Shown: positions 13,401 through 27,087, numbered from the stretch's first letter. The stretch is 64,000 nucleotides of DNA from Sclerurus mexicanus (GCA_013396755.1 VWZF01005854.1:1961368-2025367); one strand, 5' to 3'. The notes: a model not told the origin generated them from the sequence alone. Numbers and translations: made by a program.

Positions 13401-15956
13401 GCAGTTTGGAAGATTAAAAGATTAAATTTGGTAATCAGTCATGTATGAACACAGACATTTTTCTTAAGAGCAGTGTTTCAGAATTCCTATCTCATGGCCT
13501 TGATAAGTCAAAAGCGCTTACATTTCTGAAAGTATTAAAGGGACATAAAAAACTTATAGCCATGATTCAGGCCCAAGAGTAGATAAAAATGTTACAAATC
13601 ATCAATCACAGTGCAAAAGAAAGCAGAATTTTTCATTAGGTTACTATTGGGATGAAGAAAGATGGCATATTTCTGTTTGATTGTAATAAAGACAAACTTT
13701 CTGTTTGATCCAGAAGTGAGGCTGAGATGAAACAATCACTCTCCAAAATAATCTCATTTTTTTAACTGAAAAACTAAGGTGTACCCATATTTCTAATGGT
13801 AAATGGAATGACTCATGGAAATAGAAGTTTGTGAAATTGACATCTGTCCCTAATAAAATTATGGAAATGTGTTACAGGATATGGTCAACAGTGACTCAGA
13901 CAAGACATTATTACTAATGCAAATTGTGGTTTATGGAGAATATGTCTTGTCAAATGTGCTTATTATTAATTTTTATGATAAAAAACACCTGTGCAGGTAT
14001 CTTAATGTGTTCTGTACAACAGTTTGTTACAGAAAAATATCATTAACCCAAATTGACTTACTCTGTGTTAAATCAAATGAAAGGTATATAGTATTATATG
14101 GTAGCTCTGGGAAGGTGGTTTTAAGTGAGAAAACCTCATGCAGGGAGAAGTTTCCAAAGAGATACTATGATTCGTAGTGTTAGGCACAAGAAGCATTATC
14201 TATCTCTCTTGTTTTTTCAAGATGAGACTGAGAGATGACCTGATCATATTCTATAAACACCTACCTGTGGAAGAGATTCCTGATGATTGCAGGTCTTTTA
14301 TCTGAACAGGATGATATAATTTCTGGCTTTTGGCTGAAAACTTAAACAAAATCAGTTCAGAATCAACACATGTTTAGCAGAGTATCTGTCCCTTGGAACA
14401 ACTACCCGGTATCATTTGAAAACCTTAAATCAAGGCTTCTAAGCTGTAATTTTACCAGGTATTTTGGGATTCATGTGAAAATTGCCAGTGGAAGAGGTTA
14501 GTGCAGATGGTTGCAGTAGCCCCTTCTCACCTCAGACTGTCGTAGTACAGGGAACAGGAGAATAACTTCTACTACATCTTTCTGCATTCATTGTGTCTTT
14601 GAGCACAAGGAAACTTTGACATATTTAAATAGGAAAAGGACTAAATATTATTATCAAAATAGAACTTGTTTATTCTTTTCACATACTATGTTTTGGGACC
14701 TTTAGTAATGCTTTGCAATAATATGTTTTATACCTCTTCTGTATTGAACAAAAATTGAAATCATGGCTTTAGTTCATTATTAACATGCCCATTTGCCTCA
14801 GAGCTCAGTCAGGGTTACCAGAGTCTCTCTCTGCTGATATTCAGTGGTCAGCTCATTGACCCAACATCCCTGTCTTCCACACTGCAGAGCAAGCTGCCAG
14901 ATTCATTCCATACAATGAGAAATTAATCAGTAATATTGATCTGCAGTCTTCTTTGTATGAGACTTCCAGAGTGCTCTTAGTCTCATGCTCTTTTCTATTA
15001 TTTGCCCTAGAAAAACTTGGAAAGGTTTTATATGGAAAACCTTGGAAAGGTTTTCTCAGTAAGTGGTCACCTACTGCATTTTAGGGTTATAAGGACGTTA
15101 ATGTGTTTAGGAGGATGTGCAAATATTAAACATACAGTTTACAAACATAACAAGACCCAAAGGTTCTCACTTTCTCTCTTCAGGTGTATTTATGTTACTG
15201 TTTCAATAGGGAAAGCTACTTAAGGTAAGAAACTAGTTGAAGTCTTATTTAATTGATCCACTATGAAGACGTCTTCATGTTCACAGGACAGTTTTTCACT
15301 CACCTTTACTGTACATTTCATAAGGTTTCATTATATTTCCTTTTTCTTCTAATCTCCGTGGATTTTCTGGTCTGTAAGCCTTCCTGGGCAGGTTATTCTT
15401 TACATGTCTCAGTGAAACTGTACCCTGGGTGTATTTGGATACGTGGTAAGTGGTCACCTACACCAAGACTTTTGAGATCTGCGTTTTCTGGGTGTGAACA
15501 AAATGTGATGTTTTCTATTGTGAATGGTCTGTCTTTGCATGTCTCCAAGCTCCTTCAGCTCTGCGCGTCCGTCCTGTGCTCCTGCAGGGATTGAGCACAG
15601 CAGCAGCAGGATAGCCTGGGCACCAAGTCTGGAGGGATAACCACAAACAGGACATAGTAGTGCCACCTGCAGTTCTGGAAAACATGTGTGAAGGCTGTTA
15701 GGAATGAGCACAGTGCAACAGCATAGTCCCATCTTCCACATCACCCTTTCAGCTGCAGTGAAAGCAGTAGACGGGTAGAAAAAGACTCCTCCAAATCAGG
15801 ACAAAACTCCCACCAGAAGCTTTATGAAATGTCTGGATGAGTGGATTTCAAGATCCACCCAGGCGGATCTTCAGATCCATCCCTTCGGTTATTTCATGAA
15901 GCCGTGGCCTGGTGTCACATTCCCAGCTGATTGCTTCCCGTCTTTCTTTTGTGCAG
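4423..15956 (+). other. KCNH5: KCNH5 intron (11.5 kb)
   Basis: This intron of 11,534 bases lies between a GTATGA donor and a pyrimidine-rich acceptor ending GTGCAG at 15951-15956. It interrupts the gene between codons (phase 0). It is mostly unique AT-rich DNA. I found no clear CR1 copy, no gene and no long simple repeat. The stretch near 5780-5960 (octamer ATTTGCAT at 5824, several TAATTA-like sites) resembles a conserved noncoding element, but this cannot be shown from one sequence. Scattered open frames of 60-126 codons show no recognisable protein; the 126-codon one simply runs into the next exon. Confidence 0.85.
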
Positions 15957-16209
15957 GTTCTCTCCATTTGCCCCAAGGACATGAGAGCAGATATTTGCGT
16001 GCACCTGAACCGGAAGGTTTTCAATGAGCACCCAGCCTTCCGGCTGGCCAGCGATGGCTGCCTGAGAGCCCTGGCTGTGGAGTTCCAGACCATCCACTGC
16101 GCCCCGGGGGACCTCATCTATCACGCTGGGGAAAGCGTTGATGCCCTTTGCTTTGTGGTCTCAGGATCCTTGGAAGTCATCCAGGACGACGAGGTCGTGG
16201 CTATTTTAG
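15957..16209 (+). CDS. KCNH5: KCNH5 exon: C-linker and first half of CNBHD
   Basis: This 253-base exon starts in phase 0 with VLSICPKDMRADICVHLNRK, the distal C-linker. It continues through FNEHPAFRLASDGCLRALAV into the first beta strands of the cyclic-nucleotide-binding homology domain (CAPGDLIYHAGESVDALCFV, then SGSLEVIQDDEVVAIL). It ends after the first base of a Gly codon, and the donor GTACTG starts at 16210. It corresponds to about residues 524-608. In the EAG family this domain has the cyclic-nucleotide fold but is occupied by an intrinsic ligand instead of cAMP; that is family knowledge and cannot be read from this exon alone. The frame is intact and the GC content is higher than in the surrounding intron. 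VLSIC at the exon start fits KCNH5 better than KCNH1, which as I recall has VLQIC. Confidence 0.97.
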
Positions 16210-19200
16210 GTACTGTGATCTCTGTTGAAATGCTTCTGGTTTGTATGTGTTTTCCTTTTGCTTTGTTTGGAATATTGACTAGTCTCGCTTAACATCAGCT
16301 GGGACTGCAGGAGGCTGGTGGTTGTCATAAGATGGAGATACTGTGTCTCTAGAGATCCTACTCTAGAAGCAAGTCCTTCATCTTTCATGCCATTGGGAAT
16401 GCTCTTTCTGCCCAATATGGCTCACTGGTCACAGCTGCAGTGTCTCTGAGCAGATCAGAATGGCATCTGTGTGCTTGACATCTTTTAAACAGCCTGTTGG
16501 AGGAAATGCACATTGTTTTATATTACTCTCTCAGGAGGATTTCCACATTAATCCTTGCACTGGGATTTTCATTTGTCTGTATTCTAGCCCAGAGTAACAC
16601 CTGCAACAGCCTCTGTAAAGCAAAACCGTCACTTGTACTGAACTGGCCTTACACAAAATAAGTAGTCTGATCTGACCACAGGGTCACATCGTGTACCAAG
16701 CCACACTCATGACAAATTTGAGTGATGGGGGAGCTCCAGGTTAAACCACCCTGTCACCCCACTGTGCTGTCTGGTTTGCCAGCAGCTGGTGAGAAAGAGC
16801 CTGCAGACTGCTCACTAGCTTGTATGGGATTGGGAAAGGTGTCTCAGATGGTGGGACCGAGTGGTCAGCAGTGGTTTTGAGGCAGAAATCCTCCTCAGAG
16901 GCAGAACTATGTAGAGGAAGAACTTGTAGCTTTGCTGAAAACCATCCAGAGCCTGTCTTGCCTGTTTAAAATAGACCCTTTATTATAGAACTCATCTCCT
17001 AATGAATATTTGCCTTCTCTTAAACTGGAGCTGTGATTCCTTGAGGGCAAATCCAGTGGGTTCCTGGTCTGAGGGGATCTTCCACACCCCCCTGAAGCTC
17101 TGTACTGCATCTTCCCTCTAAGGATGGCTCCAGAGGGCTCTGTAAGTCCCTCTTGTATCTGAGGGGGACAATGACTTGCAGATGAAATCTTACACATGGC
17201 AGTTGCACTGCTGTGTGGGAAGAGTGCAGAGAGAGTCAACACTGGTCATCAGTCAGGCTTCAGGTCCTTCCCAACATGCAGCAAGAGTAAGAAGAGGAGG
17301 AATGAGGACAAGCATGTAGCTGAAAGAGACTCCTGACGTGTTTCCCTAAAAGCCTGTGTTTGTGTGTCTGGGGCTGGGGTGGGATTGGGCAGGTGTGTGG
17401 ATGGGGCTGCATGGGGACTGCTCCCCCAGGGCATCACTTGGATCCTCCCAGCTGGAGAGTATGAACTGAGGAAAAGGCACATCCATACTCTTTCAAAATA
17501 CCTGCTGCACCTTTCTGCATTCTAGTGTGCACTAAGGTTTTGAAAAAGAGAGATTTAATGTAAGAATGAATCTGCTCCCATATTCAGGTGTGAAGCCATT
17601 ATGATGAAAGCTCCTAAACCAACCATCTGCATCGTGAAATATTCCTGGTATTCCAGCTCACTGGGCCATTTCATTTTTATTATTAATCTCAGCAACAGTA
17701 TCTTATATTTGCTTACAGTTATTTAAAAAACAAAATCTTTACGAGTAACTAGCAGCTTTTAAACAAATAAATGGTTTTTACAATGAAAACAATAACTACG
17801 TAATTTACTGAACTGGGAGCCATTTATTAACGAATATTGTGTGCTTGGAATGACAATACAAACTTTTTGTTTCTACCTTGTAGATGTAGTAAATCTGGTA
17901 TCTATGTTAATCCCCATTTGGCCAGAAAGACTTTTAACCATATCTAGTTAAAGTAAATTACCTTTGATTACAAAAAGTGCCTGTGAGTCTCTCTGCTTAG
18001 GGGCAATCCCATGACTCAGAGCTATGTTCATCGTGTACTACAGGGATTGGCAGAATGTGCAAATGTAACTTAAAGCAACATAAACTGCTGCCTCTAGTTG
18101 TAGAACACACTGAAGAGTTTTTTCATGCTCTGACAGATTATTTAGCAGAATAGTGAACTGTGTCATTATGGGATGTTGTATCCTAAAAATCTTGTGGAAG
18201 AAAATCTCTCCCCGATGTAGTTGCAAAGACATTTATAGTGTTAGCTGTGGCAGCTGAAATAGCGACTGCAGATCAGGCAGTGAAGAACAAAATATTTATC
18301 AATCTGTTCTGCCTTGAGAAGTTGAAGCACAAGGAAGGTGAATCTGCCTAAGGGGGATAGCAGGTTTAAAAGCCTTGGCCTAATGTGAAAACCTCAGTAC
18401 CTTCTTTGAATGCTCCACACATCTGCCATCACACTGGTTTTCTTGAGGGAAGTCAACTTGCAGGACTCTACTACCAGTCTGTCCATCTTCTCCATCCCCC
18501 AGCAGTAACCTAGAGTGGAAATGTGATAAGTATCCTTTGGAAACTTCTCCTCATTAATTTCCTCTATGAGAGCAGGAACGTGCAGGATGTGCTGTCTTCC
18601 AGCCTATGCTCCTTGCAGAGGAAATACTAGTGTAGTGTGATTTAATATAAGAGCGTGTTATTTGCCTTGCTTAAAGGAGATAGAAAGGATGTCTTTTTTC
18701 TTAAATCATGCTCACCTACAGGTGGATGGCTTGGTGTATCCTGAAATGTGGAATATCCTAGAAAAGTGAATCAGGTAGGGACACTAAAATGGGTTAAGAA
18801 CGATCATCTTCCATCTCTTAAATTCGTGCTTCTGTCCAAAGTGCAGGGCTTCATCCTCCCTCAGGATCCTGCATGAATCACTTCCATGATGTTGCTACTT
18901 TTCCCCTTCTCGATCTTCCCTTATCATGTTCCCTTCCCTCGCAGCCACAGGGAGTTGGTACATCCGACCTCTCCCTGCCTGCTGAAACGGTGTCCTCGGG
19001 AGACTTGACATCCCATCCAGGTGCTTTCTTCAGGCTCCACCATGGAGACAGCCATCCTTTTATTCAGCAGCAGTTTTCCTGAGTCAATGGCCCCACCTTT
19101 GGTGTTTCCTGTGTGTGAAAGCAGGTAAAGCCCGATGATTGACAGGGCAACTTGCAGCACTGTGACATTTTGTTCTCCCCTGGTTTGGTTTTGTTCTCAT

Positions 19201-22200
19201 TTGTGCATAATTAAATTACACTGCAGTAATCAGCATTACAGAAACATGTACAGTAAGAGAATGACTCCAATCGTAGATCTGCTGTTCATAGGGTTCATTA
19301 GTGGAGATACCCAGGTGCTCCATTACATTCCCCATGTTAGTTGCCTCCATTTATCCAGGCCAGTGTCCCACCTTTTGCAGGTACTGGCTGCTGATGTGGC
19401 AGAGGGTACACCTGTGCAGAGCTGGTGTGACGGCGTGCTGGTACACTGGAGAAGGGAAGGCACGGTCATTTTAACATAACTCATCTGCAGTCACAGGGAT
19501 AATGGAGAAGGGCAAACGGTCTTGTCTCTAATTATTAGAACTTTCCCAGCAAGCAAGGTGACCCTGAGAAGGCACACCAGTAATTTTCCACCATCTCAAG
19601 CAGGAGTAAACAATTTAACTGCCACCGCTCTGCACAGGGAGGTGTTTTCAGCAAAGAATCTCAGGAAGGACCAGGGGTTCGGAGTCCCCAGGCTAATGAA
19701 AAGAGGTATCAGCTAACAGAGGGCACCTAATAATTCTCCCTGCTGCAATTAACCTGAATTTGCTCCTGATGAGGAGTTTCACATAAATGGCAATGCCAAC
19801 CAAGTGGCTCCGGAAGCTGCTTTCTAGATCCTGCTATTTGCACAGCTGGCTGTGTAAGTTGTGCAGTAACTTAAATTGGGCATATTGATTAACAAGGTTT
19901 GAAAAAGTTCGTTTTCTCAGCAGAAAAATAATGACCACCCCATTCAGATGCTGATTGTAGGAATTGATCAAAAATATTGCTCAAGCTGCATAGCAGTAAA
20001 AATATATTGACGAGTGAAATCTTGGTGGGGGCTGTAGCTGAGTGAACTCACTATTGATAGCCAAGCCAGAATGAATATAATTTTAATAGTTCATGCTTCA
20101 GCCATACTTAGGGTCCTGATCCCATGTGTATTCAAATAAGTCATTTTCCTTTATATGTTGCATGCTAATTTTCAACATGTTCTACATATAATCCCAGAGC
20201 AACCTGTTGTTTATTGGATTTATTGTTATTAGGCAAGCCAGACCTTATTAAAGGTCTGCTTCATAAATTATTTCCAAATGTTTGGTCTGGGAAGAGGATA
20301 TAATGCAGTACCTGGGAAGTAAAGGAAAGCAAGGGTCTTCTTGAGTTTGGGATAACAGCTGAAAGTAGGGGTGAGTCCTTTTCTGCTCTTAGTCCTACAT
20401 GTGATTGGAGGTCAAAAGATTAAGTCTCCTACCAAGTCCCATGGAGGGGAGTTCTTCAGAGGCAGAGCAAGTAGCAGCTCCCGTTTAGGTGAGCAGGAGT
20501 CGCAGGTGCTCCATAGCTCTCATCCATGGGCATTACTAATTTGATGCTTGGGATCCATGTACCAACACTTAGAATTTCCATACCCATACAGCCAGACGTG
20601 TGCTTTAATGCAGGGCAAGAATGACCATATGTGATGCACTTTATGACATGAAAAACTGTCAGTCCAATTCCATCTCATAGTATTAGTGGCTAATTCTGTG
20701 ATTTTAATTAGTTTAGTTGCAGCTTGGGTTTCTTCTCAAGTGGAATGAAGTTGGCAGAATTTGTCCCTGTGTCAAATCAACTCTGGATATTTTATACTGA
20801 ACTTTTTTGTTGTTTTTCATGTGAATTCAACCAAGGCAGACTAATTGTGAACATTTCCCCAGGTTAGTAACATGCACCTGGTAGTAATTTATGGAACAGC
20901 CTGTGTCCTATTTCATCTATAGGGAAAGTCCCCTGTGTTCCAATGAGTTAAGGCTCTAAATTAACTAAGAAGAAAATAATTCATAAAGGAAAGAGCTGGG
21001 TTTTTTTTCAGATAGCAGAACTGAAATAATTAATGTGATTCAGGCTGGGTTTTAAGTGCTGAATCTCATAGTATTTTGCAAAACACTTGAAGGGTTACTG
21101 ATCTGAGAATGATTGCAGTGTTCTGCTCTGCACTGAGCAGCTCTTCTTTACTGGCTTGAAATCAGTCAGATCTTGCAGGTCTGGGTTGACATCTCCAGTA
21201 CCAAGTAAGATTTAGTCCTGCTGATACTTGTTCAAAAGTGTTATTAGTTCTTACTGACAGACTTGAATTTTTCACATTATTTTGTAAATGTAATATATTT
21301 TCGTCTCTATCTGCATGATAGTTATTATAAGAAGCATCAATCTTAATTTAGTGCCAGCTGGTGTGTTATGGATGTGTTCCGCAGCCTCCAGAGTCAGAAA
21401 GATTCCTTTCACTGAATTGAAATGTTTTTGAATGAGACCTGCACGCTTCACTGCCAAAACCAGGAACTCAAAAGTCTTGGCAGCACAAGAAAAGGGAAAT
21501 TATTTAAAAATCATGTGATATAATTCTTTTAAATCAGACTAAAAGTTTGAGGCAATCTTATTTGCCTTATGAATTTTGAAGGTGGTGGGAATGGTCATGC
21601 TTTCGGGTTTATTTCCTCAGTCAGGGAGGATAGAAACTTATTTCTGTATAAAATCAAAATGGAAATAACCTCTCTCCAGGAGCTGGGGCCTCTAGAAAGA
21701 TATGAAGCACTAGGATATTTGCACTAAAAATGAGAAAGATGAGGGGATAATATCTTTATGGACCCTGTGCTCTGTTTGCAGCAGTCCTGAATGCCAGAAG
21801 AAAGGTCAGTTTCTTTTGTGTTTCCAGATGCAGATGTGAAAGTTGCACCGTGTTAAATAATGCAAAGTACCTTTGCCAGCATCGACTTGGATCTTTGGCA
21901 CAGTCTCTTGTTATTGTTTATTTACTGCCTATTTGGCAATCCTTCAGATGCTAGAAATGCTGTTTTCTCACATCATTCTGCCCTTTCGCGTGTTGACGTA
22001 CAGTCCTGCAGAGCTGAATTTTTACACTACTCAGAGATCAGCTCTGATCTGATTTGCAGAGGACTTCTGGCCCTTCTGGATGCTCCAGAAAAAGACTGAA
22101 GTTGGGGATAAAACATTCACAGGGCAAGGAGACCTCTCTCACAGTCTATCATCCCTGCACATCATGGGCTGTGCTTACAGGAAGCAGTGATGTCCCGGAT

Positions 22201-23169
22201 GGCAGGTGCACCTGATGAATTTGCACCACTGAATCACCTCTGTCTTCTCCACATCACCTCTTTAGAAACAACTAAGTCTAGAAATCCAGCCAGCCCAGTA
22301 GCCTGTCTCCAAAATTAGTCAATAGCAGATATACAGGAGAAAGTAGGAAGGTGAAGTAAGGAAACAGAGATGCTTCCCCAGAATATTCTCCAATCCTCCC
22401 TTCACTGAATTATATTTCCATTTTTATTTCACCCAAGGGAAATCTTTAGTGTTTGACAGCCAAAGATGGATTTCATCCCATGAATATATCCCACCATTTT
22501 GTAAACCTATGCTACCAACCCCAATGTCCCATGATAAGGAGCTTCAAAGCTTCCCTGCTCACTGAGCCATCATGGAGCTATGGGCTGCTCTGGGTAACAG
22601 AGCTGTTTCTGCAGGCAGAGGTTTCACTGCAGATATGTAGACACAGAGGTGTTTGTATGAATATTGATGCCAGTATATTTAATTACGGCTGCACCACCTT
22701 GGTACTTGCTCACTGACCTCCACGTGTGTGCATGCTGTCATCCCTTCACGGGTATTGGAAACTGAACTGATTAGATGAACATTTTCTCTACGTGATACAG
22801 TTTTACTGATCGCTTTTAATAAGCAACATGAGGTTTAAGTGTATCATCATGGAAAGCCAACATTGTTCATCATGTCCAGCTTTTGCTAGTGTGACTGATG
22901 GGACTTTGGAGATGTTTTAAAATGGGAGAAGGGGTAACTGGTCTAGTAGCTAAGACTGCACAGAAAAACACCTCACCACCTTAAGAAGTCTTAGTCCCAT
23001 TTATGTGTTTTTACTCAGTGCTATTTCCCACCAAAAATTTATTCTTTAACTGCCTGCCTAAACTTTCTTCCACAGGACCCATCAAGTTTTTATGTCTGTT
23101 AGGATATTTATCAGCTCAGTTTCTGTCCCCATCTGAAGTCTGAAGGAGGATATATTTTGTTTCTGCATA

Positions 23170-23207
<38 letters not shown>

Positions 23208-23208
23208 T
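23170..23208. repeat. (TA)n(TG)n microsatellite
   Basis: About eight TA dinucleotides run directly into about ten TG dinucleotides inside an intron. Compound dinucleotide repeats of this kind are often length-polymorphic. No coding or splice role is visible. Confidence 0.9.
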
Positions 23209-23662
23209 CTGAAACACTGTTAAACAATACTCTTTCCCCTTTGAGTTCAGGGACTTTTTCATTCCATCTGCAATCTCCTGGGGAGTTTCATAAGCCCTTA
23301 TGAATTTTCCTGCTGGAAAGTTTCAGGCATGAACTGCTGTGTGACAAATTGGCAAGTCAGTCTGTGGTGCAAGGCTGCAGAGAACATCTGCCCCACCCCG
23401 AATCTGTATGGGAGAGTTATCAAATACAGAAGATAGTGCATAGAAATATCATGGCCTATTATATAGTTACATACTGTATGATTGACTCTAAATATATTTT
23501 TGCAAATATATATGTGTATTTTACATACAGGGCATGCATAGACAGTACACTGCATTTAGAATGATGGCAGTGTAGCTATTTCAGCAAAAATTAGGTCTGT
23601 TACCAACACCCTACATGTCCTCCTGTTTTCTATGGTTCTTTCGTTCCCCAAATTCAAATTTT

Positions 23663-23706
23663 TATGATTTAGAGGTCTTCTCCCACACAAATGATTCTAT
23701 AATTCT
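23663..23706 (+). mobile_element. CR1 LINE 3' tail, very short
   Basis: The stretch reads like the last 40 or so bases of an avian CR1 element in sense orientation: a form of 'gaggtcttttccaacc' followed by ATGATTCTATAATTCT. It is degraded and sits immediately upstream of a second, longer CR1 tail in the same orientation. Confidence 0.6.
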
Positions 23707-23830
23707 CTAGATGTGACACTTAGGGGCATGGTTTTCTGGTGGATTTGGCAGTGCTGGGTTAATGGTTGGTCTTGATAATCTTAGAAGTCTTTTCCAACCC
23801 AAAGGATTCTTTAATTCTGTGATTCTATCC
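23707..23830 (+). mobile_element. CR1 LINE 3' fragment
   Basis: The sequence matches the sense-strand 3' end of avian CR1: a 'gatgtgacacttaggg' block, 'tggcagtgctgggttaatgg', 'gtcttttccaaccc', and an end in the octamer-type tail (TTCTGTGATTCTAT). CR1 elements are 5'-truncated non-LTR retrotransposons, and only about the last 120 bases are present. No coding capacity remains. Confidence 0.85.
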
Positions 23831-24315
23831 TTACACCTGTGTTTCTGCTGGCTTTAACCCAGCAGTGTCCAAATACTGACTCTCTTCATCCCTTTCTTCA
23901 TGCCAAGTGGAAAATGTATGCAAGCAGTTCCCACTCTACCTTAGAGCATTTCTGTTTTCAGTGATGCTTTGGGCACTGTGAGGGCGGGGGTAGGAGGACT
24001 TCCCAAAGCTTCACCTCCATTCAGGGGGAATATTAAGTCTGCTCAGGACTAAGGACAGTGCAGATTTGGGAGTTAACGTGCTGAGGCCTCAATAAATCTC
24101 TGCTTTGGAAATCATGCAGCCCCCCAGTGCCTCTGTATTCCTAGCCCAGCCCCAGAGGGGCTTTCCCTGGAGGTCTGCACATTGCCTGCAAGTGAACAAT
24201 AAATATGTGTCTCTGAGTAGCTGATGTGTTTGACCTACCAGTTAAATTTTCTGTTGCAACTCTCAAAGTTGTTGGTTGTTTTTTTTTTTTTATTTAGTTG
24301 CAATGTGTAAAATTA

Positions 24316-24490
24316 ACCTTAGAATCATAGAGTGGTTTGAGACACCTTCCACTAGTGCAGTTTGCTCAAGATCCCATCCACTGGCCTTGAACACTTCCAG
24401 GGGTGGAGCATCCACAACTTCTCTGGGCATCCTGTTCCAGTGCCTCACCACCCACTGAGTAAAGAATTTCTTCCTAACATCTACTGTCAT
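24316..24490 (-). mobile_element. CR1 LINE 3' fragment (reverse orientation)
   Basis: On the + strand this begins AGAATCATAGAGTGGTTTGA, the complement of the CR1 tail. It continues with the hallmark blocks 'ccttgaacacttccagggg', 'ttctctgggcatcctgttcc' and 'gtaaagaatttcttcctaac'. The element is therefore on the - strand, with its 3' end at the left. The middle carries a deletion relative to the other copies in the window, since the 'ccaacccctgccatgggcag' region is missing. Confidence 0.85.
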
Positions 24491-27087
24491 CCTGAATGAA
24501 TAATTGCCACTCTCTACGCAATGAACTACATTTAATAGGGATGAAGTATAGTACATTAATCTCTGTATTTATGAAAAAAGACATGTTGTTTTGGGGGATC
24601 TGGTAGGTTTTGTTTTCATTCAGTACATTCCTTAGCACATTTATAACTGGCAAATAAGGTTTGGAATTGTGTGGGGAAATGTCAAATTCAAGAACCCTTA
24701 ACAGCTTCCAAGATTTTATACTCTCTGAAGAGTATGAACCACAATGTAAGAGGAGTTTGGAGTTTCACCATTCAAATCCAGTGGGTGATGGCTCATGGAG
24801 GAGTGAGTAAGTTCAGTTCATCATGTCCCACCCTTTCTGAGGCAGCCAGTGCAGTTCCCTGCCTCACTGACCTGAAGACAATGAGAAGATCATCTCAAGT
24901 TTATGAATAGTGGTTTCATTAATCCATTGGTTTGTGCACAGGTTCTGTAACACACCGTCATGCAGAGTTCTCCAGTGAACATCTACTGCTTTCAACCTCT
25001 TCAACTTGAATTAACTATGTATTCCCTTAAATTCGAATAGAAAACAAGTGGTTTGCTCACATTTTCAGAGGGAAAACCATAATAGTCCCTGTTGTAGAAT
25101 TCTGTCTTTTTAACTGCACTCTGCAGCCACTGAAAGCAGGTCTCAGTTCTGTCCTGTGTCCACCTCAGAGAGCAAATCCATTAAGCAATTTTGTGCATTT
25201 CAGAAATGGTCTGTTTTCTATAAATTATGTAACTGTGCTGAATGTGTCTGTAAATTGGGGTTTGAACTGTGGGTATAGGCAAGGGCAATTAACTGCAGAA
25301 GGTAATTTCAAAACAGTACATTGGATAAATTATAATGTTACTAGAAAATGCTCCGTACATTTTAAAGCAAATTCTTTTATAAATTATACCAACTGTACTA
25401 TGTATTGTAGTTAATTTTAATTACATCAAAATATGTAGAATTAAAGGCAGTTCAATGAGATGCATTTATAACCTTTATATGGGATGATTCTGCTATAGAG
25501 CCTTTTGTTAGAAAATAAAAACAGGGAAATGAAGATAAGGACTTGCACGATTTATTTCACTATATTGTAAAAAATGTAATTTATGTTTTACTGGATACAA
25601 TACCTAAAGCAGAAGTGGAAATAGAGAAATAGAGCCTCTGACCCCCCAAAAGTAATAATGTTGTATAAATTAGCACCCTGTTTCCCAAAATAAAGTTGAT
25701 TGAAATGTCACAAGTTCTTACAAGAGGAAGTACTAAAATGTATTACCTTTTTGTCCCAAAACTATAATGTCACTAACCCTCACCAAGAGGCTGCTTGAGC
25801 TACCTGGAATCAATAGCCACTGGCTGACTGATTTTAGTTTGCTTTTAATAACTGCTAAAATAAAGAGCAGGTATATCTTTGGGGTCTGGAATAAAAATTA
25901 CCCTCTGTATCATGGTGTCTGCTTCAGGATTTGAGATGTCAGCCACAAACCACACACCATGGCTCTCGTCCACCCACGGCCAGGCAGCAAGAGGCAGCTT
26001 TTGAATGCTCCTGTGGCTGCTGTTGCCTCTTCTCAGAACAACCACAGGGTCCCAACCTAGAAGCACATCTGCAGCCTGCACCTGTTCTGGTGTTTTGGTT
26101 GGGTCAGAAGTGTGATTTTGAGTCTAATGCCTTCACCCTCCCAACCTGCCCTGCTTCAGTGTCCAGCGTAGGTGTGTAGGTGTACGGATTCCTTACAGAG
26201 GAAAGGAAACCAAGGTCTGTCAGAGCACTTCTCATGCACTTCCAGCCCTTGGAGCTACTCTGTCTAGTCCCAAGTCCTCAAAATTTGCAGGTCCTCAGCA
26301 CCAGCTGTTGTGCTACACTGCCTGATGATGTAGAAGTAGCCTTCAGGTGTAATTTTCCCATCTGGTTGAAGGTATTTATACGTGCAGGTTTCTAAGGTAT
26401 CAAACCCTTTCTAACTCAGCAAACACTGAAATACAGACTTAAGCCTAAGCCTCTACTTAAACGGATGAGTTTGGGTTTAGAACTAGACTTCTGGACGTGT
26501 TTAAGGTTTAGGGCTAGTTATTTAAAGATTAAAAGTCTCAGTGAGGTTTCTGGTGGGTTTTCCAGGAGTGTTGCCACTTACACTGAATTAAAAATGTTTA
26601 AATATCCTTTATAATGTGGTCCTTGGGCCCTGGAGGCCGGCTCCTGAACCACACTGTAGAGCCATGAAGATGTAGGAACCTGGATATCGGAGGGTTTTTG
26701 TAAGAGCAGGACTCCTGAACCACTTGGGAACAGACACCTGAAATAGTCAATCACCTGAACGTTAGTTAAGTGCTTATTATATTTGGGAACCTTTGAAAAA
26801 TCCATTACTTATATCTTCAGCTACAAGGAAACCTTTACAATCTGGTTCTTATGCTTTGTGACACTTCACAGAACAATCTATAAATACCTTAAAAAACCTG
26901 GGGCTACTGTTAAGGATATTCAAGTACCTCAGATATTTTTAAAACTTTCGCTCTTATTGGTTTTCACAGATGGGGTCTTATCTTAGAATAATTGCAAGTG
27001 TAAGACAGTTTAGGAAGAAATCATTAGTGTGCTGATGAACACTGCCTAAGCCTTACCTTACAACAAGTTTGTCCTGCTGTTTTTCAG

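Larger units (their letters stand above)
16210..27087 (+). other. KCNH5: KCNH5 intron (10.9 kb)
   Basis: This intron of 10,878 bases splits a Gly codon after its first base (phase 1). The acceptor is a T-rich tract ending TTTTCAG at 27081-27087. It contains a TA/TG microsatellite at 23170-23208 and CR1 fragments at 23663-23830 (+ strand, two tails) and 24316-24490 (- strand). The rest is unique sequence with no recognisable gene. Retention of the start of this intron would add 27 codons after the split Gly before a TAA at 16290. Confidence 0.85.

Noticed and set aside
15058..15465. A 15-base word (taagtggtcacctac) repeated 390 bases apart
   Set aside because: One or two exact 15-base repeats are expected by chance in a window of this size.
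15912..16292. 126-codon + strand open frame starting with an ATG upstream of the exon at 15957
   Set aside because: The first 15 codons are intronic; only 15957-16209 is exon, as shown by the acceptor GTGCAG and the EAG family sequence. The rest after 16209 is intron read-through.
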